A stretch of 47,879 bases of DNA from Caryophanales bacterium UBA2289. GTDB lineage: Bacteria > Bacillota_I > Bacilli_A > Izemoplasmatales > Hujiaoplasmataceae. Positions 15,283-23,682 of this stretch are shown here, piece after piece. The DNA is taken from positions 1 through 47,879 of the forward strand of contig DDWJ01000005.1 in assembly GCA_002345505.1 (NCBI GenBank), given 5' to 3'. The position numbers and the translations under genes were made by a program. Position 1 is the first letter of the stretch, and every line of letters begins with the position of its first letter. Below the pieces are notes generated by a model. It was not told the origin of the DNA and ran no database searches. It worked only from the letters and a program-made list of their open reading frames with translations.

Positions 15283-17630
15283 GATTTTATCTCCTCTATA
15301 TAATAAAGTCTAGAACCAAAATCTCCCATTAATCTTATGGATTCATTGTAACCAGTACCAATAAATCTTTGTTTCGGAATAAATCCATTGTTTACTAAGA
15401 TATCACCTTTTACTATCACAGTATCCTCTTCTGTTTTAAACAAATAACGGTTTTTTAAAAGATGAAATAATAGTCCCTTAGAATTAAGTCTAATTGGTAA
15501 TGCATGCTTAATTAAATGACCGAACATATCGAGATTAAAGAATTGTTCTCTTTTTGTTATTTTGTACGTTTTGTTTTTGTCGAGCATTGGTAACTTAAAG
15601 ACGTCATAACTCATACTTGGTTCTTGGAGAATTTGGAAAGTTCCGAGGATGGCTTTAGACTTATCTTTGGCCATTACCACAAGTTCTAATGCATTAGTTT
15701 TAAAAGGATTTTTCAACTGATATAAATCACCGAATTGGAATATTTTTCGATGAGTTTTATAATAAGCTATTTGCTTTTTAATTACTTTTGTTTCAAAAGG
15801 TGTAAGCTTGGTGATGTCCAGTTCATATCCTAATAAACCAAAAGCACTGAGATTGAATCTGGTTTCCAGTGGGGTTTTGCGGATAACTTGAGCGGAGGGA
15901 ATATCTGAGACATGGTTACCCATAACTGATTGTGAATATCCAAAATAGGTACCTGATTGAATGAGATATCTGCTATAGGCATCGGTATTATCTGAGGTCC
16001 AAATTTGAGGCATATAATAGAGCATCCCTAAGTCAAAACGGTTACCACCCGATGCACATGACTCAAAAAGAATATTCGGAAAACTATTTGTTAGTCTTTC
16101 TAAAAGATTGTAAAGACCTAGATAGTAACTATGAATGAGTTTCCCTTGGTTTAAAGAGTCAAAACCGGTTGTATAAAGATCTGAAAAATTCCTATTCATA
16201 TCCCATTTACAATATTTGATATTATTCTCAGAAAATAGTTTCGCTAGTACATCGTATAAATAATCTACAACTTCTTCTTTACTTAAATCGAGGATTAGTT
16301 GATTTCGGCCAAGACTTGGCTTAAAATTAGGGTGTTTAATTGCCCAATAAGGATGTTCCTTATAAATTAAGGAGTCATAGTTTATCATTTCTGGTTCAAC
16401 CCAGATACCAAAATCCAATCCTAAATCATTGATTTTTTGAGCTAATTTATTAATACCGAGGGGTAATTTCTTTTTATTTACGAACCAATCACCTAAAGAT
16501 GATGTATCATCATTCCTGTGACCAAACCATCCATCATCTAGAACAAATAATTCAATTCCGAGTTTCTTAGCTTTTTTTGCAAGTTTTAATAGTTTTCTTT
16601 GATTGAAATCAAACATAGTTGCTTCCCAGTTATTAAATAAAACCGGACGCTCTTTGCCTGAATAGCCCGGTTTGATTATATGATTGTTTATTAGATTGTG
16701 AATTGATTGCGATAACTTGTTGAAGCCTTGGTTGCTATATGAAAGACAAACTTCAGGTGTAATAAATTCTTCATTTGGTTTTAATTGCCAAAAGAAATCA
16801 AAAGAGTTAATACCCATTTGTACTCTTATCATTGAAAAAGGGTTTCTTTCAATAATGCATTCAAAACTTCCGCTATAGATTAGTGAAAAACCGAAACAAT
16901 CGCCTGAATCTTCGGTTGTTTTGTTTGTATGAAGAATTATAAAAGGATTGTGATCACTTGATGAAACACCTTTTTTCGAGTCGATTTTAATTATTCCGGG
17001 ATTTACTGTTTGTGTGTTTAGTTGTCTTTCTTTAATCCAAGCTCCATCAAAGGTAGTTAAACAATAATCTTTATTATTAAGGTCAAGATTCATACTTAGA
17101 GCTTTTTCGATTAAAATATCATTTCCAGAATTATTAATAATAACTGCTCTTCTTACTATGATATCTTCATTGATAAGTACAGTGTAATAAAGGTCAATAG
17201 CAATATTATTTACTTCATCAAACATAGTGATGATTAATGTTTCGTTATCTTTTGTTCTAACCTCAGGAAGCCCTTTAAGGAGCGGCTTTTCAAGTAATAT
17301 TTTATGGGATTTATACTTGAAATCGGTTAGTCTTGAACCGTCATTTAACCTGAAATGACACATCGGTTCACGAAAATCACCTTTGCCAAAGGTAGACAGT
17401 TCTAGAAATGATGTATTGAGGTTGAAGGTTTTATCTTTTTCTTCATAAATGACTTGTGAACCTACTTCAATATTGTTCTTTAAAAGAAAATTTTTGTAAT
17501 CGGTAATTTCATCCACTTTAGCCCCGTAGTATAAATTTCCAAGGTGAAGACTTGGTAATATATTTAATATATATGAAGTATTTTTCGTTTGAAGATGAAA
17601 TACTTTTTCAGTCTCAAAATATCTAATCAT
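15279..17630 (-). CDS. Alpha-galactosidase, glycoside hydrolase family 36
   Basis: Retaining alpha-galactosidase, 783 aa, slightly longer than the usual ~730-750, with no signal peptide. The N-terminal beta-supersandwich domain is followed by the TIM barrel from about residue 340. Motifs are LFNNWEATMFDFN, VLDDGWFGHRNDD, KWDMNR with the nucleophile Asp near 476, ESCASGGNRFD, and WTSDNTDA with the acid/base Asp near 547. It cleaves terminal alpha-galactosyl units from melibiose/raffinose-type sugars or glycolipids. ATG at 17630 follows the permease stop codon by 1 nt, with AAGGGGAT inside the permease end. No sugar importer is encoded in the operon, so substrate entry must depend on a transporter elsewhere. 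Confidence 0.95.
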   Translation of the reverse strand: MIRYFETEKVFHLQTKNTSYILNILPSLHLGNLYYGAKVDEITDYKNFLLKNNIEVGSQVIYEEKDKTFNLNTSFLELSTFGKGDFREPMCHFRLNDGSRLTDFKYKSHKILLEKPLLKGLPEVRTKDNETLIITMFDEVNNIAIDLYYTVLINEDIIVRRAVIINNSGNDILIEKALSMNLDLNNKDYCLTTFDGAWIKERQLNTQTVNPGIIKIDSKKGVSSSDHNPFIILHTNKTTEDSGDCFGFSLIYSGSFECIIERNPFSMIRVQMGINSFDFFWQLKPNEEFITPEVCLSYSNQGFNKLSQSIHNLINNHIIKPGYSGKERPVLFNNWEATMFDFNQRKLLKLAKKAKKLGIELFVLDDGWFGHRNDDTSSLGDWFVNKKKLPLGINKLAQKINDLGLDFGIWVEPEMINYDSLIYKEHPYWAIKHPNFKPSLGRNQLILDLSKEEVVDYLYDVLAKLFSENNIKYCKWDMNRNFSDLYTTGFDSLNQGKLIHSYYLGLYNLLERLTNSFPNILFESCASGGNRFDLGMLYYMPQIWTSDNTDAYSRYLIQSGTYFGYSQSVMGNHVSDIPSAQVIRKTPLETRFNLSAFGLLGYELDITKLTPFETKVIKKQIAYYKTHRKIFQFGDLYQLKNPFKTNALELVVMAKDKSKAILGTFQILQEPSMSYDVFKLPMLDKNKTYKITKREQFFNLDMFGHLIKHALPIRLNSKGLLFHLLKNRYLFKTEEDTVIVKGDILVNNGFIPKQRFIGTGYNESIRLMGDFGSRLYYIEEIKS

Positions 17631-17631
17631 A

Positions 17632-18354
17632 TTATCCCCTTAAATTTTTATTTAAATCTTTTCGGTAATAAGGAACAATTATAAATAATACTAATACCGT
17701 CAAGATAGCTACTTGTAGTAATGATGCTAATACAATTAAGAGTTTGTCAGAAAATAAATAGCCAAAGGTTATATTATCAAAAAGTACATGCGCTAAATAC
17801 GCTGGAGAAAAGATAAATAGATAATCTAGTCCTTCTGGCATTAGGTTCATTAAGTAAATGAAAGGAATCAAAGAAAAGATTATTATATAGCCAATATAGC
17901 TTAAAGACATAGAAATATGGGACTTAGCAATGATTGTAATTGAGTAAGCGATAACCATATGAAGGCTTAGGCTTAAAATATAGGTAAGGATGAATAGGAT
18001 AATTGAGAAATTAACGTGCAAAACAAATATGAAGATTAATATGTAGAAAAGTAATGGTATTAGTTGCAGGGAAATTGCACTTAATAATTTGGCTGGCAGG
18101 ACTTGATAAATTCTTCGTTTTTCTTGTGATATAGGAAACAAGGTATCTTCTTCTTGCTCAATAAATAGTGTTATTGAATGGCTAATTACAGGGATAATGA
18201 ATAATGATAAATAAATAAAAAGTAAAGGATTAATTTCTGGGAAAAATCCCATTGCTAGAGCGAAAATAATCGAAACGATTATTATCATATGGAAAATCCG
18301 GTATTTATAGAGATTCTTCCAATCGTTTTTAAAAACCTCTTTAAAATTTTTCAT
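17632..18354 (-). CDS. ABC-2-type permease-like membrane protein
   Basis: 240 aa with about six membrane segments (near residues 20-40, 45-65, 95-120, 122-145, 150-175, 208-230) and a short basic N-terminus (KNFKEVFKNDWKNLYKYR). This layout is typical of ABC-2-type export permeases. The ATG overlaps the stop of the TetR-fusion gene by 4 nt (ATGA). A normal ABC-2 permease sits beside an ATPase gene. Here the only neighbour with ABC-like sequence is the degenerate C-terminal half of the regulator, so the permease may act as a sensor partner or use an ATPase from elsewhere. I rely on hydropathy and context, not on a strong motif. Confidence 0.75.
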   Translation of the reverse strand: MKNFKEVFKNDWKNLYKYRIFHMIIIVSIIFALAMGFFPEINPLLFIYLSLFIIPVISHSITLFIEQEEDTLFPISQEKRRIYQVLPAKLLSAISLQLIPLLFYILIFIFVLHVNFSIILFILTYILSLSLHMVIAYSITIIAKSHISMSLSYIGYIIIFSLIPFIYLMNLMPEGLDYLFIFSPAYLAHVLFDNITFGYLFSDKLLIVLASLLQVAILTVLVLFIIVPYYRKDLNKNLRG

Positions 18355-19658
18355 TCTAATACCTCATTTCTGATAATGGTTTGATAATCAATTTTTGATA
18401 GTAGTTTTATTTGTTGAAGATTAGTTATATTATCCTCATCTTTTAAAAAGTCTGTTAGTTCTTCTTGAGTTAAAACTTTATAAGTAAATTTTCCTTTTAA
18501 TATTTGTGTCAATTCATAGTTATTTTCATAATTGGATTTTATTTTTGCGTAATCTAATTTACGTATTTGATTTAAGTTATCAATTATATATAAATCTTTG
18601 TAATTATTATCTAGTTCAAAGACATTACTCAACACTACTATTTTACTAGTTTTAGATAAAATTGGCAATATCTGGTGTAAAATCGTTTCCTGAGATGTTT
18701 CTGAAAGTAAATTAATAGTTGTATCGATAACGATGAAATCAACTTCTTTTAATGAAAGATATATTAGAATCAATATAATTATTCTAAATTCTTTATCAAT
18801 TTTATACAACATAGTATATTTCTCATTAAAAAGAACATTTAAGTGAGATATGTCTTTAAAACTTTTGTTTATTAGATTAATTAATAATTTGTTTAAGGTT
18901 ATATTACTATGTAATCCAGACATCTTCTTTAAGTTTTTATATACATTTTTATAATTTATGTAATATGTACTGAGAAGATGAAACTTGTCACTAAAGACAA
19001 GGTCTTGATTTTTCTCAGTGATTAAATATGTTAAGGATTCTTCAGGATAAAAATTCTTTAAGTTAAAATTTTTGTTAATCTTAGTGTTTTCTTTTTTAAC
19101 AAGAACAAAGTCAATGAATGATCTTAAGTCTTCTTCAATGTTGGCAGATTTTAATAGAATATCAGGAAAATTTTGATAGAGATTATCAATCAAAATAGAG
19201 ATATATTGAAAATTAGATATAGTATTAAAAGTATTAATTTTGTTTTTAAATCTAAAGATTAAGGGCTCAATAGCATTTGATTTTATCAAGTTAATGGAAT
19301 CAATGTCATATAAGTGTTTCGTGATAAAACTATAGAATAAAGAATTGTGATTGTTTAATAAATATAGATTGTAAAAGAGTTCAAATAAAACATCATTCAA
19401 GGAATCAATATTGTTCAAACTTGTATTTCGTTGATTGAAAAGGTCAATTTGAGTGACGATAATATGATCAGCAAGTGCGATAAATAGTTCTTCTTTATTG
19501 GCGAATCGGTAATAGAAACTACCTTTATTGATATTGCTATTTTTAATTATCTCATTAGTTGAAGCTTGTGTGAATGATTTGTTGGAAAACTCCTCGATTG
19601 AGGCTTTAAAGAGATCTGGAATTGACAGCAAAATTTGTGTCTTATCATTAAATTTCAT
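18351..19658 (-). CDS. TetR-family regulator fused to a degenerate ABC-ATPase-like domain
   Basis: 435 aa, about twice the normal TetR length. Residues ~8-55 are a TetR helix-turn-helix (FTQASTNEIIKNSNINKGSFYYRFANKEEL region), and ~60-190 look like an all-helical TetR core. Residues ~205-370 follow the order of an ABC ATPase C-terminal half: YLITEKN like a Q-loop region, IDKEFR (287-292) at the LSGG position, FIVIDTTINLL with Walker-B Asp312 but Thr313 in place of the catalytic Glu, and VVLSN with Asn345 where the H-loop His belongs. No Walker A is present, so it should not hydrolyse ATP. The upstream TTG at 19664 abuts GGAGG, so ATG 19658 (6 nt after GGAGG) is the better start. First gene of the operon. 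Confidence 0.8.
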   Translation of the reverse strand: MKFNDKTQILLSIPDLFKASIEEFSNKSFTQASTNEIIKNSNINKGSFYYRFANKEELFIALADHIIVTQIDLFNQRNTSLNNIDSLNDVLFELFYNLYLLNNHNSLFYSFITKHLYDIDSINLIKSNAIEPLIFRFKNKINTFNTISNFQYISILIDNLYQNFPDILLKSANIEEDLRSFIDFVLVKKENTKINKNFNLKNFYPEESLTYLITEKNQDLVFSDKFHLLSTYYINYKNVYKNLKKMSGLHSNITLNKLLINLINKSFKDISHLNVLFNEKYTMLYKIDKEFRIIILILIYLSLKEVDFIVIDTTINLLSETSQETILHQILPILSKTSKIVVLSNVFELDNNYKDLYIIDNLNQIRKLDYAKIKSNYENNYELTQILKGKFTYKVLTQEELTDFLKDEDNITNLQQIKLLSKIDYQTIIRNEVLE

Positions 19659-19682
19659 TTTCAACCTCCAAATTATACTACC

Positions 19683-19712
19683 TAGTATATACTATATGGT
19701 ATATTAATTCAA
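19683..19712 (-). promoter_or_regulatory. Promoter and probable TetR operator of the galactosidase operon
   Basis: The minus-strand promoter is TTGAAT (19707-19712)-17-TATACT (19684-19689). A perfect 12-bp palindrome TAGTATATACTA (19683-19694) covers the -10, flanked by TACC on the left and GGTA on the right. Autorepression by the TetR fusion is the natural inference. A second TATAAT at 19672-19677 lies too close to the ribosome-binding site to be the main -10. Confidence 0.7.
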
Positions 19713-19729
19713 TAGGAAATTAAAAATAT

Positions 19730-19759
19730 AAAAAAACAGCTGCTTTAATATGCAGCTGT
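19730..19759 (-). terminator. Terminator of the YcxB-like gene
   Basis: On the minus strand, stem ACAGCTGC/GCAGCTGT (19752-19759 with 19736-19743), 8-nt loop, then T7. It closes the transcript before the TetR operon promoter. Confidence 0.9.
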
Positions 19760-19766
19760 CTATTAT

Positions 19767-20267
19767 TTATTGTAGTTTCATCTTTAAATTTAATTTTTGA
19801 TTAAAGAAATTCCCTAGAGTAAAGATATCTTCTTCTTTCTCGAAGCCTTTGAAATCAACAATGTAGGTTTTACGATCACTTGTTTGAATCATATAGAAAT
19901 CTTTAGCTCTTTTAACTGTTTGGATGTCTTTATAGTCGACGTTATAACTTTTTACATTTGTGACTGAGAAGCTTTCTTCTAGAAACACATAGGTTTGGGT
20001 CATTGGATTGTCTACTAATGGTGATCGCTTAAGCATTCTATTAGTTGTAAGTTTCTGCATTCCAAGAGTTAAAAGGTAATATAGTGCTAGTATTCCCACT
20101 AGTATACCGGCATATGCCCATTCTTGTTGAATCAACATATAGATAATAAATGCTATTGATATTACGGTAATGACAATAAAATTTTTTACCATGTATGAAC
20201 CGGCATAAAACTTATTGTATCTTAATATCAGGTCCTTGTCATACAGCGTGTTGTTAATAATATTCAT
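19767..20267 (-). CDS. YcxB-like membrane protein
   Basis: 166 aa. A short N-terminal beta-prone stretch is followed by two membrane segments (near residues 27-48 and 51-70), then a soluble C-terminal domain with the alternating pattern VFLEESFSVTN, YNVDYKDIQTVKRAKDFYMIQTSDRKTYIVDFKGF. This resembles the YcxB domain, which is widespread in Firmicutes and has no established function. It lies 18 nt after the PAP2 phosphatase gene and is probably co-transcribed with it. The assignment is by overall pattern only. Confidence 0.7.
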   Translation of the reverse strand: MNIINNTLYDKDLILRYNKFYAGSYMVKNFIVITVISIAFIIYMLIQQEWAYAGILVGILALYYLLTLGMQKLTTNRMLKRSPLVDNPMTQTYVFLEESFSVTNVKSYNVDYKDIQTVKRAKDFYMIQTSDRKTYIVDFKGFEKEEDIFTLGNFFNQKLNLKMKLQ

Positions 20268-20285
20268 AAATTTTTTACTCCTCTT

Positions 20286-21236
20286 TTATATATTTACTTT
20301 TTTAAATAGTAATGGATAGATACCAATACCTACTATAACCATTATAACATATCTAAGAAAATCTAGGAAACTAGCTAATAGGCTTAAGAACATTTGATCT
20401 TCAACTAAGTTTTCTGGATTAGCAATTACTAGAAATAACTCTTTTAGACCAATTCTAACTGCCATTACTACTGCTATTCCTAATGCAAATCTTAAGATGT
20501 TTTTTAATAGGTGATTGTGATTAGAAAAATTGACATACTTTTTCTCGACCCTTACACCTAAGACAAAGCCAATAAGTGTTCCAATCATTTTTGCTAACGC
20601 TTCCGTATTGAAGTAGAAAGTGTTTGAGTCAAAAGTTGTACCACTTAAATTTATTAAGTTATATATAAATAATCCGATTAAAGCTACACTGCTTATAATT
20701 AAGATAAAGTTATAAATCTTTGTTAAGTCTTCTTTCTTACTTAAGTATTTAGCTAAGTAGTAAGTAATAATAATCCCTAGAAATGCTCCTACTAAAACAT
20801 CAGTTAAATAATGAACACCGATATACATTCTACTGATAGCTACTAAGGAAGTAATAACTATGGCAATGATTAGAAGATATTGCTTCTTAAAGAATTGATA
20901 AACCCCAAAAAACACGGTTGAAGCTGATTGAGTATGCCCTGATGGCATTGAATATCCACCGGATGTTTCTGGCCTAAGATTAGTGATTTCTGAATCTACC
21001 ATGAATGGCCTTAAACGCATGAATATCGCTTTTAAAAGACTGTTTAATCCTAATGATATAAAAACGGTTATGCCTAGTCTTTCACCCACTTTTTTGTTGA
21101 TAGACCAATAAATGCCACCAAGAATTGCAATTACAACTAACTCTTCACCGAAGATGGTAAAAAGTTCAAATAGTTTGTCAAGGAAAGGGGTTCTGTAACT
21201 TTGAAGCCATTTGATTATTTCTAATTCAAAATTCAT
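20286..21236 (-). CDS. PAP2-family membrane phosphatase
   Basis: 316-aa integral membrane protein with about eight hydrophobic segments. The three PAP2 motifs are present in order: KAIFMRLRP (K-x6-RP), PSGHTQSAS and SRMYIGVHYLTD, giving the acid-phosphatase catalytic residues including the PSGH His and the downstream His. Such enzymes dephosphorylate phosphatidate, undecaprenyl pyrophosphate or similar lipids at the membrane. The C-terminal ~100 residues with extra membrane segments go beyond the core. An upstream GTGAT-type site precedes ATG 21236. The lipid substrate cannot be read from sequence; the nearby plsC makes a phospholipid role plausible. Confidence 0.93.
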   Translation of the reverse strand: MNFELEIIKWLQSYRTPFLDKLFELFTIFGEELVVIAILGGIYWSINKKVGERLGITVFISLGLNSLLKAIFMRLRPFMVDSEITNLRPETSGGYSMPSGHTQSASTVFFGVYQFFKKQYLLIIAIVITSLVAISRMYIGVHYLTDVLVGAFLGIIITYYLAKYLSKKEDLTKIYNFILIISSVALIGLFIYNLINLSGTTFDSNTFYFNTEALAKMIGTLIGFVLGVRVEKKYVNFSNHNHLLKNILRFALGIAVVMAVRIGLKELFLVIANPENLVEDQMFLSLLASFLDFLRYVIMVIVGIGIYPLLFKKVNI

Positions 21237-21393
21237 TAATTATCACGACCTTACTAATGGGTTAGTTTCAAACTAAGTTTTTTATAGTTTTAATTTTCTT
21301 AATGTGTTTTTAACTTTTGGTTTAAGAAAACATATCAGCAGAGTTTGCAAGAAAGCTAAAAAGAAATAAATTGGAATTTTATTACAATTTTTA

Positions 21394-22212
21394 CTAAATT
21401 TCTTTAAAAGTTTCTAATTCTTCTTTGATTCTTGAATAAGCTAAATCACTAATACCATTAGTGTCTAAATCTTTGTATTCATCATATGTTATTACTGGTA
21501 ATACTTTTAAATATATCTTCGCTTTAAAACATTTAAAGATTTCAATTGTTTTATGAAAATTATAGAGAACAACTAAAGAAATATCTGCCTTAGCTTTTTG
21601 AGCTGTTTTAAAGGCGCCTGGTTTGAAGTCATTCATAGAATTGCTGTGAGTTCTAGTTCCAGCAGGAAAAATAGCAATCGGTTGTCCAGCTTTAACTTGA
21701 TTTATTGCCTGTAATACGGCCTGTAATGCTTGCCTATCTCCAGCTTTTCTCGATAATGGAACACAACCTATACTTTTCATAATTGTTTTTACCAAAGGAA
21801 TTTTAAAGAGTTCTTCTTTAGAAATAAATGATAGAGGGTAATCTTTATAAACCTGTTTAATATAGAAAGGATCAGTATACTCCACATGATTAGAATACAC
21901 AACAAAATTATTGTCTTTTGGAAGGTTTTCTTTACCGATAACAATTGGTTTCACTCTAAATAAAAAGTTGAAAATGTAATGATTAAAGTAGTTAAACATT
22001 TTGTGTTTTTTTATGCTACTAGGGGTTGATTTTGAAGTTGCGTAAATTAAAATAATAAAGATAATAAGAACTAATAGAATTATTGCTAAATTTACTCCCA
22101 AAAACATTAAAAGAACCTTAAAAACGTCAATAATCTCAAGTTGCATTCTTATATCAACAGCAAATATAATAGTAAGGCTTATTGAAAGAATCAGTTGGAT
22201 TAATAGTATCAT
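21394..22212 (-). CDS. plsC: 1-acyl-sn-glycerol-3-phosphate acyltransferase (PlsC family)
   Basis: Second acylation step in phosphatidic acid synthesis, at the inner face of the membrane. 272 aa with two N-terminal membrane segments (about 5-20 and 33-58), then the acyltransferase domain with NHVEYTD (the HX4D catalytic motif) near 115 and FPAGTRTHS near 180 (the EGTRS-like glycerol-phosphate site). ATG at 22212 is 5 nt after the folA stop, so it is the third gene of thyA-folA-plsC. The 157-bp region after it (21237-21393) shows only a weak AT-rich dyad and no gene. Confidence 0.93.
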   Translation of the reverse strand: MILLIQLILSISLTIIFAVDIRMQLEIIDVFKVLLMFLGVNLAIILLVLIIFIILIYATSKSTPSSIKKHKMFNYFNHYIFNFLFRVKPIVIGKENLPKDNNFVVYSNHVEYTDPFYIKQVYKDYPLSFISKEELFKIPLVKTIMKSIGCVPLSRKAGDRQALQAVLQAINQVKAGQPIAIFPAGTRTHSNSMNDFKPGAFKTAQKAKADISLVVLYNFHKTIEIFKCFKAKIYLKVLPVITYDEYKDLDTNGISDLAYSRIKEELETFKEI

Positions 22213-22217
22213 AGGAC

Positions 22218-22685
22218 TTATTTTATCCTTTCATAAACCGCAAATGTCAATTCTTCGTTGTCATCGGACTTAACTAGTTTAAAATCTGAAAGGTCAAAAT
22301 CTAAGTAAGTATCTCCTTCAAAAACTTTCTTGATGTGGGTAATATATAGTTTATCAGCATAAGGAAAAGCTATTTCATAGATAGTTTTTCCGCCAATCAC
22401 AAATATTTCTTCGTTATGTGGTTTCTTTAAAAATCCAATTAAATCATTGATTACTTCTACTCCTGGATAAGAATAATTATCTAAAGAAGCCACGATTGAC
22501 TTGCGGTTTGGTAATGGTTTATTTAACCTTTGAACAATTGACTCAAAAGTGGTAACACCCATTAAAACGGTTTTGTTTAAGGTAACGTATTTAAAGTACT
22601 GTAAATCTTCTGGGTAATCCCAAGGTAAATCATTATTTTTTCCAATTAACCCCGTAGGGTCCATAGCAAATATCATACTAATCAT
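22218..22685 (-). CDS. folA: Dihydrofolate reductase
   Basis: NADPH-dependent reduction of dihydrofolate to tetrahydrofolate. 155 aa, normal for bacterial DHFR. The sequence opens with MISMIFAMDPTGLIGKNNDLPW, holding the conserved GxIGxxxxLPW. It continues with the Asp-containing helix (YPEDLQYFK), MGVTTFESI and the nucleotide-binding FVIGGKTIYE near residue 97. It lies 5 nt downstream of thyA. The two enzymes are coupled, since ThyA produces the dihydrofolate that FolA recycles. Confidence 0.97.
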   Translation of the reverse strand: MISMIFAMDPTGLIGKNNDLPWDYPEDLQYFKYVTLNKTVLMGVTTFESIVQRLNKPLPNRKSIVASLDNYSYPGVEVINDLIGFLKKPHNEEIFVIGGKTIYEIAFPYADKLYITHIKKVFEGDTYLDFDLSDFKLVKSDDNEELTFAVYERIK

Positions 22686-22690
22686 TTTTT

Positions 22691-23554
22691 CTACACAGCA
22701 ACCTTTCCTTTAATAGTTGGATGAGGATTATAAGCTTCTAAAGTAATATCCTCGTAGGTAAAATCTTCAATATTTAACTTATCAGCTAAAATAAGTTTTG
22801 GTAATTTTCGAGGAACGCGTTTTAATTGCGTATTAACTTGTTCTAGATGATTGATATAGATGTGGGCATCACCAACTGTATGCACAAATTCATGTGCAGT
22901 AAGTCCAGTGACTTTAGCTACTAGAGCTAGTAATAATGCATAAGAAGCAATATTAAATGGAACTCCTAAAAAAGCATCAGCACTTCTTTGGTACATTTGT
23001 AGTGATAATTTATCATCAAATACATAAAATTGGAACATCATGTGACATGGTGGTAAAGCCATATCTTTGATTTGAGGTGGATTCCAAGAGTTGATAATAA
23101 GTCTTCTGCTGGAAGGATTATTCTTAATCTCTTCAATTATATTTGTTAATTGATCAAAACCATTGAAATCTCGCCATTGTTTGCCGTAAACCGGGCCAAG
23201 ATTACCATGTTTTTTTGCGAAATCCAGGTCTGTTTTTATTAATTCAACGAATTGTTCTTGGGTTTGTCCATTATAATCAGATGACTTTGTAAAATTTCTA
23301 TACGGCCATTCATTCCAGATTCTTACATCATTGTCAACTAAATATTTAATATTGGTATCACCTTTAATAAACCATAAAAGTTCATGAACAACTGATTTAA
23401 AATGAACTCTCTTGGTTGTTAGCAGCGGAAATCCTTCTTCTAGGTTAAAACGCATTTGGTATCCAAAGGTAGAGATAATACCAGTATTAGTTCTATCGTC
23501 TTTTCTTTGGCCGTTATTTAAGATATGATTTAAGAATTCTAAGTATTGTTTCAT
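22691..23554 (-). CDS. thyA: Thymidylate synthase ThyA
   Basis: Converts dUMP to dTMP with methylene-tetrahydrofolate. 287 aa with the catalytic Cys in LPPCHMMFQFYV, the preceding RRLIINSWNP phosphate-binding Arg region, and QRSADAFLGVPFNIASYALL. ATG at 23554 is the only suitable start, since the preceding in-frame codon is TAA. The strong GGAGG lies 34 nt upstream, with a perfect hairpin between it and the start (see the leader entry). First gene of thyA-folA-plsC. With FolC at 29 kb the organism keeps a folate-dependent dTMP route besides nucleoside salvage. Confidence 0.97.
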   Translation of the reverse strand: MKQYLEFLNHILNNGQRKDDRTNTGIISTFGYQMRFNLEEGFPLLTTKRVHFKSVVHELLWFIKGDTNIKYLVDNDVRIWNEWPYRNFTKSSDYNGQTQEQFVELIKTDLDFAKKHGNLGPVYGKQWRDFNGFDQLTNIIEEIKNNPSSRRLIINSWNPPQIKDMALPPCHMMFQFYVFDDKLSLQMYQRSADAFLGVPFNIASYALLLALVAKVTGLTAHEFVHTVGDAHIYINHLEQVNTQLKRVPRKLPKLILADKLNIEDFTYEDITLEAYNPHPTIKGKVAV

Positions 23555-23562
23555 TTATATTT

Positions 23563-23593
23563 ATAACTAATATTTATTAGTTATTATACCTCC
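23563..23593 (-). promoter_or_regulatory. thyA leader: Shine-Dalgarno separated from the start by a hairpin
   Basis: On the minus strand GGAGG (23589-23593) is followed by TATA, then a perfect stem ATAACTAAT/ATTAGTTAT (23576-23584 with 23563-23571) with a 4-nt loop, then 8 nt and the ATG. The linear spacer is 34 nt. With the hairpin folded, the effective spacer is about 12 nt. Confidence 0.7.
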
Positions 23594-23616
23594 TACCTTT
23601 ATTTATTCTATTTAAA

Positions 23617-23644
23617 ATTATATCATATTTTTAAATATAACCAA
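23617..23644 (-). promoter_or_regulatory. Promoter of thyA-folA-plsC
   Basis: Minus-strand TTGGTT (23639-23644)-16-TATAAT (23617-23622), directly downstream of the ssb terminator. Confidence 0.7.
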
Positions 23645-23652
23645 GTTAAAAC

Positions 23653-23682
23653 GAAAAAAATAAGCACCCTAGGGTGCTTATT
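23653..23682 (-). terminator. Terminator of ssb (perfect 24-bp palindrome)
   Basis: 23659-23682 is a perfect palindrome (arm AATAAGCACCCT), followed by T-rich sequence on the minus strand. The ssb stop codon lies inside its right arm. Confidence 0.9.

Noticed and set aside
19672..19677. TATAAT as -10 of the TetR-fusion operon
   Set aside because: Transcription would begin within the ribosome-binding site and no -35 fits at 16-18 bp; TTGAAT-17-TATACT further upstream is better.
21237..21393. Possible gene or RNA in the plsC-PAP2 spacer
   Set aside because: AT-rich sequence with only a weak 9-bp dyad with a long loop (TTTTCTTAA/TTAAGAAAA), no open frame with a start site and no known RNA motif.
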